A stretch of 64,000 nucleotides of DNA. Source: Nocardioides szechwanensis. Its GTDB lineage: Bacteria > Actinomycetota > Actinomycetes > Propionibacteriales > Nocardioidaceae. The position numbers and the translations under genes were made by a program. Under the pieces are notes generated by a model, which did no database searches, was not told the origin of the DNA, and saw only the letters and a program-made list of their open reading frames with translations. Positions 45,556 to 54,038 of this stretch are shown here, one piece after another; the stretch's first letter is position 1, and each line of letters starts with the position of its first letter. Location: the NCBI RefSeq assembly GCF_900103935.1, contig NZ_FNIC01000004.1, forward strand, positions 186,001 through 250,000. Direction: 5' to 3'.

Positions 45556-47550
45556 ATGTCTGAGACCTCTGCCGCCCGGGACGCCATCGCCGCGCTCCAG
45601 GGGCACGAGGCATGGGCGATCATCCGGCGGTCCACCCGGGCGGGCGACCGCGACACCGTCGGCCTGGTCGGCGGCCGACGCAGCGTCGTCGAGTCGCTGC
45701 TCGACGTACCGCTCACCGACGGCGTGCCGTCCGACGCCCACATCGCCGACCGGCTGCTCGCGATCCCGTTCCGCCAGGTGGCCGAGCGCGGGTTCGAGGC
45801 CCACGACGACGGCACCCCGCTGGTCGTGGTCGACGTCGACACCGAGCTGGAGTTCTCGGTCGCCGAGATCATCGCGGCGATCGACGACGTCCCCGTCGAG
45901 TTCACCGACCGCGGCGGCTTCGAGACCGGCGACGAGGAGTACGGCGGGCTGGTCAAGGCGATCATCGAGGACGAGATCGGCCAGGGGGAGGGTGCCAACC
46001 TGGTGATCGGGCGCCACTACCGCGCGAAGGTCGCCGACTGGGGCCCGGCCACAGCGCTCACGGTCTTCAAGCGGCTGCTCGAGCGCGAGCGCGGGGCCTA
46101 CTGGACCTACGTCTTCTTCACCGGCGACCGCTACCTGATCGGCGCCAGCCCGGAGCGGCACGTCACCATCCACCCCGTTCGCGACGGAGCCGAGCGAGGT
46201 ACGAGCGAGCGACCGAGCGGACGATCAAGGCTGGCCGACGTCCGGATGAACCCGATCAGTGGCACGTTCCGGATCCCGCGGTCCGGCGACGGCGCACCGG
46301 TCAAGCAGCAGCTCCTCGACTTCCTCCACGACGAGAAGGAGATCTACGAGCTCTTCATGGTCGTCGACGAAGAGCTGAAGATGATGTGCGACCTGTGCCA
46401 CGAGGGCGGCCAGGTGCTCGGGCCGTTCCTCAAGCCGATGACCCACCTGATCCACACCGAGTACCTCCTCGCCGGCCGCACCGACCGCGACGTGCGCGAA
46501 GTGCTGCGCGACACGATGTACGCCGCCACCGTCACCGGCAGCCCCGTGGAGAACGCCTGCCGGCTGATCAAGCAGTACGAGACCGAGGGCCGTGGCTACT
46601 ACGGTGCCGCGCTGGCGATCCTGGGCCGCGACGCCGAGGGCGGCCCCGAGGTCGACAGCCCGATCGTGATCCGCTCGGCCGACGTCGGCCTCGACGGCAG
46701 TCTCAAGGTCACCGCCGGTGCCACGCTGGTGCGTGACTCCGACCCGGCGTACGAGGTGGCCGAGACGCACGCCAAGGCCGCCGGCATCCTGCGCGCTTTC
46801 GGGCTGGTGCCGGCCGCGCCGGTGCCGGACGTCAACATCGCCGAGCTCGTCAACGACGAGGACGTGCTGCTGACCCTCAACGCGCGCAACCGGCGGCTCA
46901 GCTCGTTCTGGCTGACCGACCAGGCCGGCTCGCCGCCGGACCGCCGGCTGGCAGGCAAGAGCGTCGTGATCCTGGACGGCGAGGACGACTTCGTCAACAT
47001 GCTGCGCCACGTGCTCGGCGTGCTCGGGCTGACCAGCAGCGTGGTGCGCCACGAGGACTACGTCGCCGGCTGCTTGGACGGTTTCGACCTGGTGATCGTC
47101 GGGCCCGGACCGGGCGACCCGCGCGACGGCCACGACCCCAAGATGGCCCGGATGCGCGACGCCGTGGCCGCGCTGCTCGCGTCGGGGCAGCCGTTCCTGG
47201 CGGTGTGCCTCGGACACCAGACGCTGTGCCACCAGCTCGGGATTCCCCTTGTCTACAAGGACATCGTCTTCCAGGGCACGCAGTCGCCGGTGGTCGTCAA
47301 CGGGCGCACCGAGCGGGTCGGCTTCTACAACACGTTCGTCGGCCGGGCCGGCGACCAGGCGCTCCCGGCCGGGGTGTCGGTCGACGCCGATGCGGACACC
47401 GACGACATCAACGTGCTGACCGGTCCGCACTACCGCGGCATCCAGTTCCACGCCGAGTCGATCCTCACCGAGCGTGGCTACGACGTACTTCACGAAATCG
47501 TTGTGGAACTTGTCCTTGGAGGGCGTGGCGCGGAGCCCCGGGACGGCTAG
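45556..47550 (+). CDS. Anthranilate/ADIC synthase, fused TrpE-TrpG (PhzE-like)
   Basis: A 664-residue fusion. The chorismate-binding part (about 1-420) has GASPERHV, MNPISGTFRIP and HTEYLLAGRTDRDVREVL; the Ser in PISGT, in place of the Lys of PabB, fits ammonia-dependent anthranilate or ADIC synthesis. The glutamine amidotransferase part (about 470-650) has GPGPGDPRDGHD, the nucleophile Cys551 in AVCLGHQTL and the His/Glu pair in FHAESIL. It resembles PhzE and the TrpE(G) enzymes. No other phenazine genes are visible, so anthranilate is the likelier product. A repeat-derived stretch is inserted near residue 210-226. Confidence 0.87.
   Translation: MSETSAARDAIAALQGHEAWAIIRRSTRAGDRDTVGLVGGRRSVVESLLDVPLTDGVPSDAHIADRLLAIPFRQVAERGFEAHDDGTPLVVVDVDTELEFSVAEIIAAIDDVPVEFTDRGGFETGDEEYGGLVKAIIEDEIGQGEGANLVIGRHYRAKVADWGPATALTVFKRLLERERGAYWTYVFFTGDRYLIGASPERHVTIHPVRDGAERGTSERPSGRSRLADVRMNPISGTFRIPRSGDGAPVKQQLLDFLHDEKEIYELFMVVDEELKMMCDLCHEGGQVLGPFLKPMTHLIHTEYLLAGRTDRDVREVLRDTMYAATVTGSPVENACRLIKQYETEGRGYYGAALAILGRDAEGGPEVDSPIVIRSADVGLDGSLKVTAGATLVRDSDPAYEVAETHAKAAGILRAFGLVPAAPVPDVNIAELVNDEDVLLTLNARNRRLSSFWLTDQAGSPPDRRLAGKSVVILDGEDDFVNMLRHVLGVLGLTSSVVRHEDYVAGCLDGFDLVIVGPGPGDPRDGHDPKMARMRDAVAALLASGQPFLAVCLGHQTLCHQLGIPLVYKDIVFQGTQSPVVVNGRTERVGFYNTFVGRAGDQALPAGVSVDADADTDDINVLTGPHYRGIQFHAESILTERGYDVLHEIVVELVLGGRGAEPRDG
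46181..46230. repeat. GAGCGAGC-rich repeat remnant inside the anthranilate synthase gene
   Basis: The DNA reads GCGACGGAGCCGAGCGAGGT followed by ACGAGCGAGCGACCGAGCGG. It encodes an Arg/Ser/Gly-rich stretch just before MNPISGTFR that PhzE/TrpE proteins normally lack. The reading frame is kept. The style matches the palindromic repeats at 8049 and 52182. Confidence 0.5.
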
Positions 47551-47551
47551 C

Positions 47552-47644
47552 ATGACGACTGCAGTGGTGTGGACCCGGTGGAGACTGCCCCCCAGATTCA
47601 TCGGGTCCCCCACTGCACTTCTGTTGTCAGGGGCGAGCGCGTGA
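47552..47644 (+). CDS. Possible 30-residue Trp-containing leader peptide
   Basis: ATG at 47552 follows the anthranilate synthase stop by one base, and the frame runs to a TGA that overlaps the pabA start (GTGA). The peptide begins MTTAVVWTRWRL, so two Trp codons occur within four codons. The codons lie inside a stem-loop. This looks like a regulatory leader or a translational-coupling ORF. No ribosome site better than GGGAC is visible. Expression is not shown. Confidence 0.4.
   Translation: MTTAVVWTRWRLPPRFIGSPTALLLSGASA
47560..47617 (+). promoter_or_regulatory. Stem-loop between anthranilate synthase and pabA
   Basis: TGCAGTGGTGTGGACCCG (47560-47577) pairs with CGGGTCCCCCACTGCA (47602-47617), with a small bulge in the left arm. 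The Trp codons of the short ORF are in the left arm and the loop edge. There is no T-tract, so any effect is more likely on translation or processing than on termination. Confidence 0.55.
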
Positions 47645-48213
47645 CGACACCCGACGTGGTCGTGGTCGACCACCACGACTCCTACACCTGGAACCTCGTC
47701 CACCTGGTCGCCGAGGTCACTGGGGTCGTCCCGGCCGTCGTCCAGCACGACGAGGCCACCCTCGACGAGGTGCTGGCCCACTCGCACGTCGTGCTGTCGC
47801 CCGGCCCCGGTCATCCCGACGTCCACGCCGACTTCGCGGTCGGCCGCGAGGTGCTGCTCGCCGGCACCCGACCGGTGCTCGGCGTCTGCCTGGGGCTGCA
47901 GGGCCTGGTCTCGGCGTACGGCGGTCGGGTCGACCGGGTGCCGCCGGGCCACGGGGTGCTGGCCACCGTCCGGCACGACGGCGACGGGCTGTTCGCCGGG
48001 GTGCCCGACCCGTTCCAGGCGGTGCGCTACCACTCACTGGCCGCGCTGGAGCTGCCGCCGTGCCTGCGGCGGACCGCCGTCGACGAGGTCAGCGGCGTCA
48101 CGATGGCCGTCGCGCACCGTGACCTGCCGCTGGTGGGCGTGCAGTTCCACCCCGAGTCGATCCTGTCCGAGCACGGCGCCGCGATCGTGGCCAACTTCCT
48201 GGGGTCCTCGTGA
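47641..48213 (+). CDS. pabA: Glutamine amidotransferase, PabA/TrpG type
   Basis: A 190-residue class I amidotransferase. The nucleophile is Cys83 in GVCLGLQGL, LSPGPGHPDV forms the oxyanion region, and VQFHPESIL holds the His/Glu pair. It supplies ammonia to the PabB subunit encoded next, which it overlaps by GTGA. GTG at 47641 is preceded by AGGGGCG and overlaps the end of the short Trp ORF. The pabA name rests on the partner, whose active site is of the aminodeoxychorismate synthase type. Confidence 0.87.
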   Translation: MTTPDVVVVDHHDSYTWNLVHLVAEVTGVVPAVVQHDEATLDEVLAHSHVVLSPGPGHPDVHADFAVGREVLLAGTRPVLGVCLGLQGLVSAYGGRVDRVPPGHGVLATVRHDGDGLFAGVPDPFQAVRYHSLAALELPPCLRRTAVDEVSGVTMAVAHRDLPLVGVQFHPESILSEHGAAIVANFLGSS

Positions 48214-49481
48214 GCCCGGGCCCGGCGGGCCCGGTGGCGTTCTTCCGGGAGGTGGCCGCCGCGCGGGCGCGCTGCTTCTGGCTCGACGGCGGCGGGGCGC
48301 GGGAGTGGTCGGGGCGCCGCTCGCTGATCGGGTGGCTCGAGGACGACGACGTCTCGCTGAGCTACGACGCCGCGCGGCGCGAGGTGACCCGCCACGAAGG
48401 CGGTCGGGCCGAGATCGTCGGCGACGACGTGTTCGCCGTACTGGAATCCGAGCTGGCTGCCGGTGACCCGGGCGACCAGTGGTTCGGCTACCTCGGCTAC
48501 GCCTGTCGCCCCGACCTCCCCGCCGCCCCCGGCGAGCTGCCCGACGCGGTCTGGATGCGCCCCCGTCACGTGCGGCTGTTCGACCACCCGCCGTCGGCGT
48601 CTCCGTCGCTGTCGGGTCGTGTGCCTGAGAGTGCGCCGGGGCGCACCGTGGGGCACACGACCCACCCGACGCCGGCGTACGCCGACGCGTTCGAGCGTGT
48701 CCAGCAGGAGCTCCACGCGGGCAACTCCTACGAGGTCAACCTGACCTACCGGGCCGAGACCCGCAGCGGCCTCGACCCCGCGACCGCCTACCTGCGGCTG
48801 CGCGAGCTCAACCCCGCGCCGTACGCCGGTTTCCTCCAGCACGACGTCCCGGGCGCGCGGTCGTGGCTGCTCAGCTCGTCGCCTGAGCGCTATGCCCTGG
48901 TCGGCGCCGACCGGACCATCGAGACCAAGCCCATCAAGGGCACCACGCCGCGCGGCGCCGACGCCGCCGAGGACGAGCGGCAGCGGCGGTCACTGGCCAC
49001 CGACCCGCGCTTCCGCTCCGAGAACCTGATGATCGTCGACCTGCTGCGCAACGACCTCTCGATGGTCTGCGACCCCGGGACGGTCGTGGTGCCGACGCTC
49101 ATGGAGGTGGAGTCCTACGCCACCGTGCACCAGCTGGTCTCCACCGTCCGCGGCCACCTGGCCGACGGGGTCTCCACGGTCGCGGCGCTGCGGGTGCTGT
49201 TCCCGGCCGGCTCGATGACCGGCGCCCCCAAGCTGCGCACGATGCAGATCATCGAGGAGGTCGAGGACTCTCCGCGGGGCGTCTACTCCGGTGCGTTCGG
49301 CTGGGTCGCGGCCGACGGCCGCGCCGACCTCGGCGTGGTCATCCGCTCGCTGATGACCGGCGGCGACGGCCGCTACCTGCTCGGCACCGGCGGCGGGATC
49401 ACCGTCCAGTCCGACGTCGCGTCGGAGTGGGTGGAGAGCGCGGTCAAGGCGGAGCGACTGCTCGCCGTCTTTGTGGACTGA
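48210..49481 (+). CDS. pabB: Aminodeoxychorismate synthase component I
   Basis: A 423-residue chorismate-utilising enzyme. The decisive motif is ETKPIKGTTPRG with Lys243, the active-site Lys of aminodeoxychorismate synthases, where anthranilate synthases have Ala or Ser. Other segments are GNSYEVNLTYRAET, ENLMIVDLLRNDLSMV and PAGSMTGAPKLRTMQII. With PabA it makes 4-amino-4-deoxychorismate for folate or for a p-aminobenzoate-derived product. No pabC lyase is next to it in this window. Confidence 0.9.
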   Translation: MSPGPAGPVAFFREVAAARARCFWLDGGGAREWSGRRSLIGWLEDDDVSLSYDAARREVTRHEGGRAEIVGDDVFAVLESELAAGDPGDQWFGYLGYACRPDLPAAPGELPDAVWMRPRHVRLFDHPPSASPSLSGRVPESAPGRTVGHTTHPTPAYADAFERVQQELHAGNSYEVNLTYRAETRSGLDPATAYLRLRELNPAPYAGFLQHDVPGARSWLLSSSPERYALVGADRTIETKPIKGTTPRGADAAEDERQRRSLATDPRFRSENLMIVDLLRNDLSMVCDPGTVVVPTLMEVESYATVHQLVSTVRGHLADGVSTVAALRVLFPAGSMTGAPKLRTMQIIEEVEDSPRGVYSGAFGWVAADGRADLGVVIRSLMTGGDGRYLLGTGGGITVQSDVASEWVESAVKAERLLAVFVD

Positions 49482-49483
49482 CT

Positions 49484-49497
49484 GCGTCAGCTGACGC
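49484..49497. terminator. 14-bp palindrome between convergent stops
   Basis: GCGTCAGCTGACGC is a perfect palindrome starting 3 nt after the pabB stop and covering the stop of the minus-strand lipoprotein. It may mark the end of both messages, though it has no loop of its own. Confidence 0.35.
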
Positions 49498-50026
49498 CGT
49501 ATTCGTTGGCATGAGCCGACAGCGCGGCCAGCACCGTGCGTACGCCGGCCACGTCGAGCGCCCGGTCGTGGGGCTTGGGGTCGACCAGGTTGACCATCTG
49601 GATCAGGTCGCCGTTCTGCACGAAACCCGTGACCAGCAAGGAGCCCTGCGCGAACTTCACGACCAGACGGGCGGCGTCCGCGCCCTCCACCTCGAGCTCC
49701 TCGACGTCGCCGGCGAGCGTGCCCATGGAGTCCCAGGCGGCGTCGAGCCCGGCCGGGAAGAGCATGTAGTTGGCGTCGAGCGCCGGTCCGCCGGTCTCGA
49801 CGGGCGTGAAGGTGCACCGCGGCGCGGTGGGCTCGCCGTCCTCCTTGGTGAAGTCGACGCCGAACGCGCGTTGCAGCGCCGGCTTGGCGAGCCCGGCGCA
49901 GGGGTTCCAGACCGCGGGCGGGTCCTCGTCGATCGTCGGCGGGTCCGTCTTGTCGTCGCTGCACGCCGTGAGGGACAGCACGGCTCCGACGAGTACGACG
50001 GCCAGCCGGCGCGCGCGCTCAGGCAT
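49487..50026 (-). CDS. DUF3558-like lipoprotein
   Basis: A 179-residue lipoprotein with lipobox LSLTAC. The mature domain opens NPCAGLAKPALQRAFGVDF and has a second Cys in PRCTFTPV, the pattern of the DUF3558-type actinobacterial lipoproteins. The function is unknown. Its ATG at 50026 lies 8 nt inside the end of the histidine kinase gene, so it is the third gene of the two-component operon and could be an extracytoplasmic accessory of the sensor; that link is inference. Confidence 0.72.
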   Translation of the reverse strand: MPERARRLAVVLVGAVLSLTACSDDKTDPPTIDEDPPAVWNPCAGLAKPALQRAFGVDFTKEDGEPTAPRCTFTPVETGGPALDANYMLFPAGLDAAWDSMGTLAGDVEELEVEGADAARLVVKFAQGSLLVTGFVQNGDLIQMVNLVDPKPHDRALDVAGVRTVLAALSAHANEYGVS

Positions 50027-51422
50027 GGACGTGCTCGGCGGGGACGGGCGTACCGGGCAGGCGCATCGCCAGGCGGGCTCCGCCGCTGGGCGCGGAGACG
50101 GCCTCGACCCACCCGGAGTGCCGCTCGGCGACCTGGCGCACGATCGAGAGCCCGAGGCCCGAGCCCGGGAGCCCGCGCGACTCGTCGGCGCGCCAGAAGC
50201 GGTCGAAGACGTGCGGCCGGTCGGCCTCGGCGATCCCAGGACCTTCGTCGTCGACGGTCAGTGCGCCGCCGACGAGCCGGACCGTGACCGTGCCACCGGG
50301 CGGGCTCCACTTGGCGGCGTTGTCGAGCAGGTTGGTCATGGCCCGCTCCAGCGACGACGCCTCGCCGACGACCCACCAGGGCTCGGCGTGCACGTCGAAG
50401 GTCAGCGACGGCGCGCGCAGCCGGACCCGGCTGACGGCCTGGTCGACGATCCCGGTCAGGTCGACCGGCTCGACGACGGGGGTGAAGGGCTCGTCGCGGG
50501 CCAGCTCGACCAGGTCGCCGATCAGCGTGGTGAGCTCCTCGATCTGGGCGCGGACGTCCTCGAGCAGCTCGGCGCGGGCCTCGGGCGGGAGGTCGGGGCC
50601 GTCGCTGCTGGAGGCCTGCGTGAGCAGGTCGACGTTGGTGCGCAGCGACGTCAGCGGCGTACGCAGCTCGTGGCCGGCGTCGGCCACCAGCTGGCGCTGG
50701 CGGTCGCGGGAGGCGCCGAGCGCGAGCAGCATCTGGTTGAACGCCGAGGCCAGGCGGGCGATCTCGTCGTCGCCCTCGACCGGCAGCGGGGTGAGGTCCT
50801 CGGTGCGCGCGATGTGCTCGACGGACCTGGTCAGTCGGCGCACCGGCCGCAGCCCGTTGCGGGCGACGCCCCAGCCCGCGACCGCGGCGGCGGCCACGCC
50901 GAGCAGGCCGAAGACCAGCATCACGATCCCGAGCTTGGTCAGCACCCGGTGCTGGCCCTCGAGCGACTGGGCGATCACCAGCGCCTGGCCCTCGCCGTAC
51001 GGGACCGTGACGACGCGGTACTCGACGTCGCCGCCGGGCACGGTGCGGATGCTCGACTCCGCGTCGCCGCGGGCCACCTCGAGCTCGGGTTCGTCCAGCT
51101 CGGGCGGGTCGTCGAGCTGCTCGGGCCGGTAGATCGAGCCGTCGGCGTAGACCAGCGCGATCCGCAGGTCGCTGGCGACCAGGGCCCACGCCGGCACCTC
51201 GCTGCCGGTGCGGGTGTTGAGGATCGTCGGCGCCTCGGTGGTCTGGTAGGCGCGGTCGTAGAGGGAGTCGTCGAGGGTCGACTGGAGCTGCATCCGCACC
51301 GTGACGTAGGCGCCGGCGGCCAGGAAGGCGACCGTGAGGCCCACGGCCATCGTCGTCAGCAGGGTGACCCGGCTGGCGAGGGAGCGGCGGTAGTGCCACC
51401 GGCTGGGCTCGGTGACGCTCAT
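50019..51422 (-). CDS. Sensor histidine kinase, MprB-like
   Basis: A 467-residue membrane kinase. Two membrane segments (about 19-41 and 163-185) bracket an extracellular sensor domain. A HAMP domain follows, then [13 protein letters not shown] with phospho-acceptor His251, the N-box [17 protein letters not shown], and the ATP lid [12 protein letters not shown] and [12 protein letters not shown] at 51422 overlaps the response regulator stop (ATGA). The domain order and length fit the MprB group, which senses envelope stress in mycobacteria. Confidence 0.9.
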   Translation of the reverse strand: MSVTEPSRWHYRRSLASRVTLLTTMAVGLTVAFLAAGAYVTVRMQLQSTLDDSLYDRAYQTTEAPTILNTRTGSEVPAWALVASDLRIALVYADGSIYRPEQLDDPPELDEPELEVARGDAESSIRTVPGGDVEYRVVTVPYGEGQALVIAQSLEGQHRVLTKLGIVMLVFGLLGVAAAAVAGWGVARNGLRPVRRLTRSVEHIARTEDLTPLPVEGDDEIARLASAFNQMLLALGASRDRQRQLVADAGHELRTPLTSLRTNVDLLTQASSSDGPDLPPEARAELLEDVRAQIEELTTLIGDLVELARDEPFTPVVEPVDLTGIVDQAVSRVRLRAPSLTFDVHAEPWWVVGEASSLERAMTNLLDNAAKWSPPGGTVTVRLVGGALTVDDEGPGIAEADRPHVFDRFWRADESRGLPGSGLGLSIVRQVAERHSGWVEAVSAPSGGARLAMRLPGTPVPAEHVHA

Positions 51423-52120
51423 GACTCCTTCAGCACGTAGCCGACCCCACGGACCGTGTGGATCAGCCGCGGCTCGCCCTCGGCCTCGGTCTTGCGCCGC
51501 AGGTAGCCGACGTAGACCTCCAGCGAGTTGGCGGTCGTGGGGAAGTCGTAGCCCCACACCTCCTCGAGGATGAACGCCCGCTCCAGCACGCGCCGCGGCC
51601 GGCGCAGGAACATCTCGAGCAGCGAGAACTCCGTGCGGGTCAGCTCCATCCGCCGGGTGCCGCGGGTGACCTCGCGGGTGGCGACGTTCATGGACAGGTC
51701 GGCGAAGGTCAGCGTCTCCTCGGGTGCGTCCTCGGGGGGTACGACGCGGCGCAGCAGCGCGCGCAGCCGGGCGAGCAGCTCCTGGAGCGCGAACGGCTTC
51801 GTGAGGTAGTCGTCGGCCCCGGCGTCGAGCCCCTCGACCCGGTCGCCGATGGCGTCGCGGGCGGTGAGCACCAGGATCGGCACCGAGTTGCCCGCGGTGC
51901 GCAGCGCCCGGGTCGTCTCGAGCCCGTCGAGGCGCGGCATCATCACGTCCATCACCACGACGTCGGGGCTGACCCCGGCGATCCCGGCCAGCGCCTCGGC
52001 GCCGTCGCCGGCGAGGTGCACGTCGTACCCGTTGAACTCCAGCGAGCGCCGCAGCGACTCACGCACGGCGCGGTCGTCCTCGACGACGAGGACGCGCGGC
52101 TTGGCTACGGGAGGAGGCAC
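51419..52120 (-). CDS. Response regulator, OmpR/MprA-like
   Basis: A 233-residue OmpR-type regulator. The receiver has the acidic pair in [10 protein letters not shown], phospho-acceptor Asp58 in VVMDVMMP and the Lys in [10 protein letters not shown]. The C-terminal winged helix has [14 protein letters not shown] and [18 protein letters not shown] at 52120 is chosen because CAGAGT lies six bases upstream and because the longer frame to 52180 would translate palindromic repeat DNA. It is the first gene of a three-gene operon with the kinase and the lipoprotein. Confidence 0.9.
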   Translation of the reverse strand: MPPPVAKPRVLVVEDDRAVRESLRRSLEFNGYDVHLAGDGAEALAGIAGVSPDVVVMDVMMPRLDGLETTRALRTAGNSVPILVLTARDAIGDRVEGLDAGADDYLTKPFALQELLARLRALLRRVVPPEDAPEETLTFADLSMNVATREVTRGTRRMELTRTEFSLLEMFLRRPRRVLERAFILEEVWGYDFPTTANSLEVYVGYLRRKTEAEGEPRLIHTVRGVGYVLKES

Positions 52121-52126
52121 GTCCCC

Positions 52127-52158
52127 ACTCTGCCAGGACTGTCTGAGCCACTCCTGAG
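52127..52158 (-). promoter_or_regulatory. Response regulator promoter with CTGAG direct repeats
   Basis: CAGAGT (minus strand, 52132-52127) is six bases before the GTG. Two CTGAG copies at 52143-52147 and 52154-52158 (plus strand) are 11 nt apart, one helical turn, as expected for an OmpR-type dimer. They overlap the -35 region, so autoregulation is plausible. Confidence 0.4.
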
Positions 52159-52161
52159 AGT

Positions 52162-52208
52162 GGAGGACTTCGTCCTCCATTGGGAGTACTCGCTTCGCTC
52201 GTACTCCC
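52162..52208. repeat. Two adjacent hairpins, REP-like
   Basis: GGAGGAC-TTC-GTCCTCC at 52162-52178 and GGGAGTAC-N11-GTACTCCC at 52182-52208, whose loop holds TCGCTTCGCTC. They lie between the response regulator promoter and the end of the fructosamine kinase gene and may end the upstream or downstream transcripts. Confidence 0.65.
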
Positions 52209-52222
52209 GCCTGTGTCAGCGG

Positions 52223-53080
52223 TCAGATGTAGCGGGCGGCGGTGTCGGCGGCGCGGGTGCCGTAGCCGCCGCCGAACAGGCAGGCGTGCACGAGCAGGGG
52301 GAAGAGCTGGTGCAGGCCGAGCCGGTCCTCCCAGCCGTCGGCGAGCGGGGTGGCCTCGTCGTAGGCGTCGAAGGCACGGGGCAGGTGCGGCAGCCCGAAC
52401 ATCGCCAGCATCGCGAGGTCGACCTCGCGATGACCGCCGTACGCCGCCGGGTCGACGACCCAGACCTGGCCGTCCTGGCCCCAGAGCACGTTGCCGTTCC
52501 AGAGGTCACCATGCAGCCGGGCCGGCGGCTCGTCGGGCACCAGCCCGCTCAGCCGCCCGATCACCGCCTCGACAGTCGCGGCCTCGCCGTCGGTCACGGC
52601 GCCGCGGTCGCGGGCCAGCTTGAGGTAGGGCAGCACCCGGCGGACGGCGTAGAACTCCGCCCACGAGTCGGCGGTGCGGTTGGGCAGCGGGAGGGTGCCG
52701 ATGAAGCCGTCGTTCTCCGCGCCGTACGCCGAGGCGCCGGCGGCGTGGGTGACGGCGAGGGCCCGGCCGAACGCCGCGGCCGCCTCGACGCCGTTCTTGC
52801 CGGGCTCGACCCAGCGCACGATCAGGCACTCGCTGTCGACGCCGAGCACCTCGGGGACCCGGATGCCGTCGGCCTCGGTGAGCCAGCGCAGCCCGGCCGC
52901 CTCGGTCTCGAAGAACCCCTCCGGCGCGTGCGGCAGTGTCTTCATCAGCGCGGTGGTGCCGTCGGAGAGGCGCAGCTTGGTGGCGGTGCAGATGTCGCCG
53001 CCGGCGACCGGGGCCGTGGCGACGACCGACGACCCGAGGAGTCCCTCCGCGCGGCGGGCGACCAGCGGCTGCCGGGTCAC
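52223..53080 (-). CDS. Fructosamine kinase family protein
   Basis: A 285-residue kinase of the fructosamine-3-kinase/APH fold. The catalytic loop is ARLHGDLWNGNVLWG and the metal-binding segment is VVDPAAYGGHREVDLAML. In the family, phosphorylation of ketosamine-modified amines makes the sugar adduct unstable and repairs glycation. GTG at 53080 overlaps the stop of the LMW phosphatase (GTGA), so the two are coupled; pairing of these two genes is common in actinobacteria. Confidence 0.88.
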   Translation of the reverse strand: MTRQPLVARRAEGLLGSSVVATAPVAGGDICTATKLRLSDGTTALMKTLPHAPEGFFETEAAGLRWLTEADGIRVPEVLGVDSECLIVRWVEPGKNGVEAAAAFGRALAVTHAAGASAYGAENDGFIGTLPLPNRTADSWAEFYAVRRVLPYLKLARDRGAVTDGEAATVEAVIGRLSGLVPDEPPARLHGDLWNGNVLWGQDGQVWVVDPAAYGGHREVDLAMLAMFGLPHLPRAFDAYDEATPLADGWEDRLGLHQLFPLLVHACLFGGGYGTRAADTAARYI

Positions 53081-53598
53081 GTGCGCTCGGTCCCCTGGGT
53101 CAGGTGCTGGGTGAGCGCGGCCACGAGGGCGCCGGTGGTGCGTTCCACCATCGCGAGCACCTCCTGGAATCCGTTGTCCCCACCGTAGTACGGGTCGGGT
53201 ACCTCGCTCCCGGGATCGACGGGGTCGAAGCTGCGGAACAGCATGGCGCGGTCCGGCTCCGTGGTCGAGGCCCGGACGTCGCTGAGGTTGGACCGGTCCA
53301 TCTCCAGCAGCAGGTCGAAGCGGTCGAACCACGACGCGTCGAGCTGCTGCGCGCGGTGCCGGGTGGCGTCATAGCCGGCGGTCGTGAGGGTCGCCGCGGC
53401 CCGTCGGTCCATCGGGTTGCCGACGTGCCAGTCGCCGGTCCCGCAGCTGGCGACGCTCACGCGGTCGTCGAGGCCGGCGGCGCCGAGGCGCTGCTGGAGT
53501 ACGACGTCGGCCATCGGCGAGCGGCAGATGTTGCCCAGGCAGACCAGCGCGACGGCGTACTGCCCCGGGGTGCGAGCGGGAGGCAGGCTCGTGGTCAC
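53077..53598 (-). CDS. Low-molecular-weight protein-tyrosine phosphatase
   Basis: A 173-residue LMW phosphatase. The P-loop is VCLGNICRSPMA with Cys20 and Arg26, and the general acid Asp is in VPDPYYGGDNGF. It dephosphorylates phosphotyrosine, or could act on protein phosphoarginine. GTG at 53598 overlaps the stop of the upstream membrane protein gene and the stop overlaps the kinase start, giving a three-gene coupled set. Confidence 0.9.
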   Translation of the reverse strand: MTTSLPPARTPGQYAVALVCLGNICRSPMADVVLQQRLGAAGLDDRVSVASCGTGDWHVGNPMDRRAAATLTTAGYDATRHRAQQLDASWFDRFDLLLEMDRSNLSDVRASTTEPDRAMLFRSFDPVDPGSEVPDPYYGGDNGFQEVLAMVERTTGALVAALTQHLTQGTERT

Positions 53599-53993
53599 TT
53601 CTTCTCGGCGTCGGTGCCGATGAAGCCATCGACGATCCACGTGACCAGCGTGATCACGATCGCGCCGCCGACCGCCGGCCAGAAGCCGGTGACGTCGAAG
53701 CCGATGTCGAGCTTGTCGGCCAGCCAGGCGGTGAGCATCAGCATCGCGGCGTTGATGACGAGCAGGAACAGCCCGAGCGTGACGATGATGAACGGGATCG
53801 AGAGGATCGTCAGCACCGGCTTGACGAACGACGAGATCAGGCCGAGCAGCAGCGACACCAGGATCAGCGGGAGCAGCTTCTCCTGGATCTCGGCGGTGCC
53901 CGAGTCGGGTCCGGAAAAGCGGATGCCGTCGATCAGCCAGGCGGCGGTCGCCACGGCGATCGCGGTGGTCAGGAGCCAGGTCAGGAAGCGCAC
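53595..53993 (-). CDS. Phage holin family (DUF360-like) small membrane protein
   Basis: A 132-residue protein with four membrane segments (WLLTTAIAVATAAWLI; LLPLILVSLLLGLISSF; IPFIIVTLGLFLLVINAAML; AVGGAIVITLVTWIVDGF). The database family is called phage holin IV-type, but the chromosomal versions are not phage genes and their function is unknown. CACACT lies six bases before GTG 53993, so the transcript is probably leaderless. Confidence 0.82.
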   Translation of the reverse strand: MRFLTWLLTTAIAVATAAWLIDGIRFSGPDSGTAEIQEKLLPLILVSLLLGLISSFVKPVLTILSIPFIIVTLGLFLLVINAAMLMLTAWLADKLDIGFDVTGFWPAVGGAIVITLVTWIVDGFIGTDAEKK

Positions 53994-53999
53994 GGCTCC

Positions 54000-54005
54000 A
54001 GTGTG
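54000..54005 (-). promoter_or_regulatory. -10-like CACACT
   Basis: Six bases upstream of GTG 53993 on the minus strand. It would drive the small membrane protein, LMW phosphatase and fructosamine kinase genes as one unit. Confidence 0.4.
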
Positions 54006-54038
54006 GCAGCAGTGCGGCAGTGCTGTGGTCGGGGCGGG

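Noticed and set aside
45556..47550. Part of a phenazine biosynthesis cluster
   Set aside because: The enzyme is PhzE-like, but no phzB, phzD, phzF or phzG homologs are adjacent.
52121..52180. Upstream ATG for the response regulator
   Set aside because: It would translate operator repeats and a hairpin, and the receiver domain starts normally from GTG 52120.
53595..53993. Prophage signal from the holin-family protein
   Set aside because: No integrase, terminase, capsid, lysin or att-like repeat is nearby; the family name is historical.
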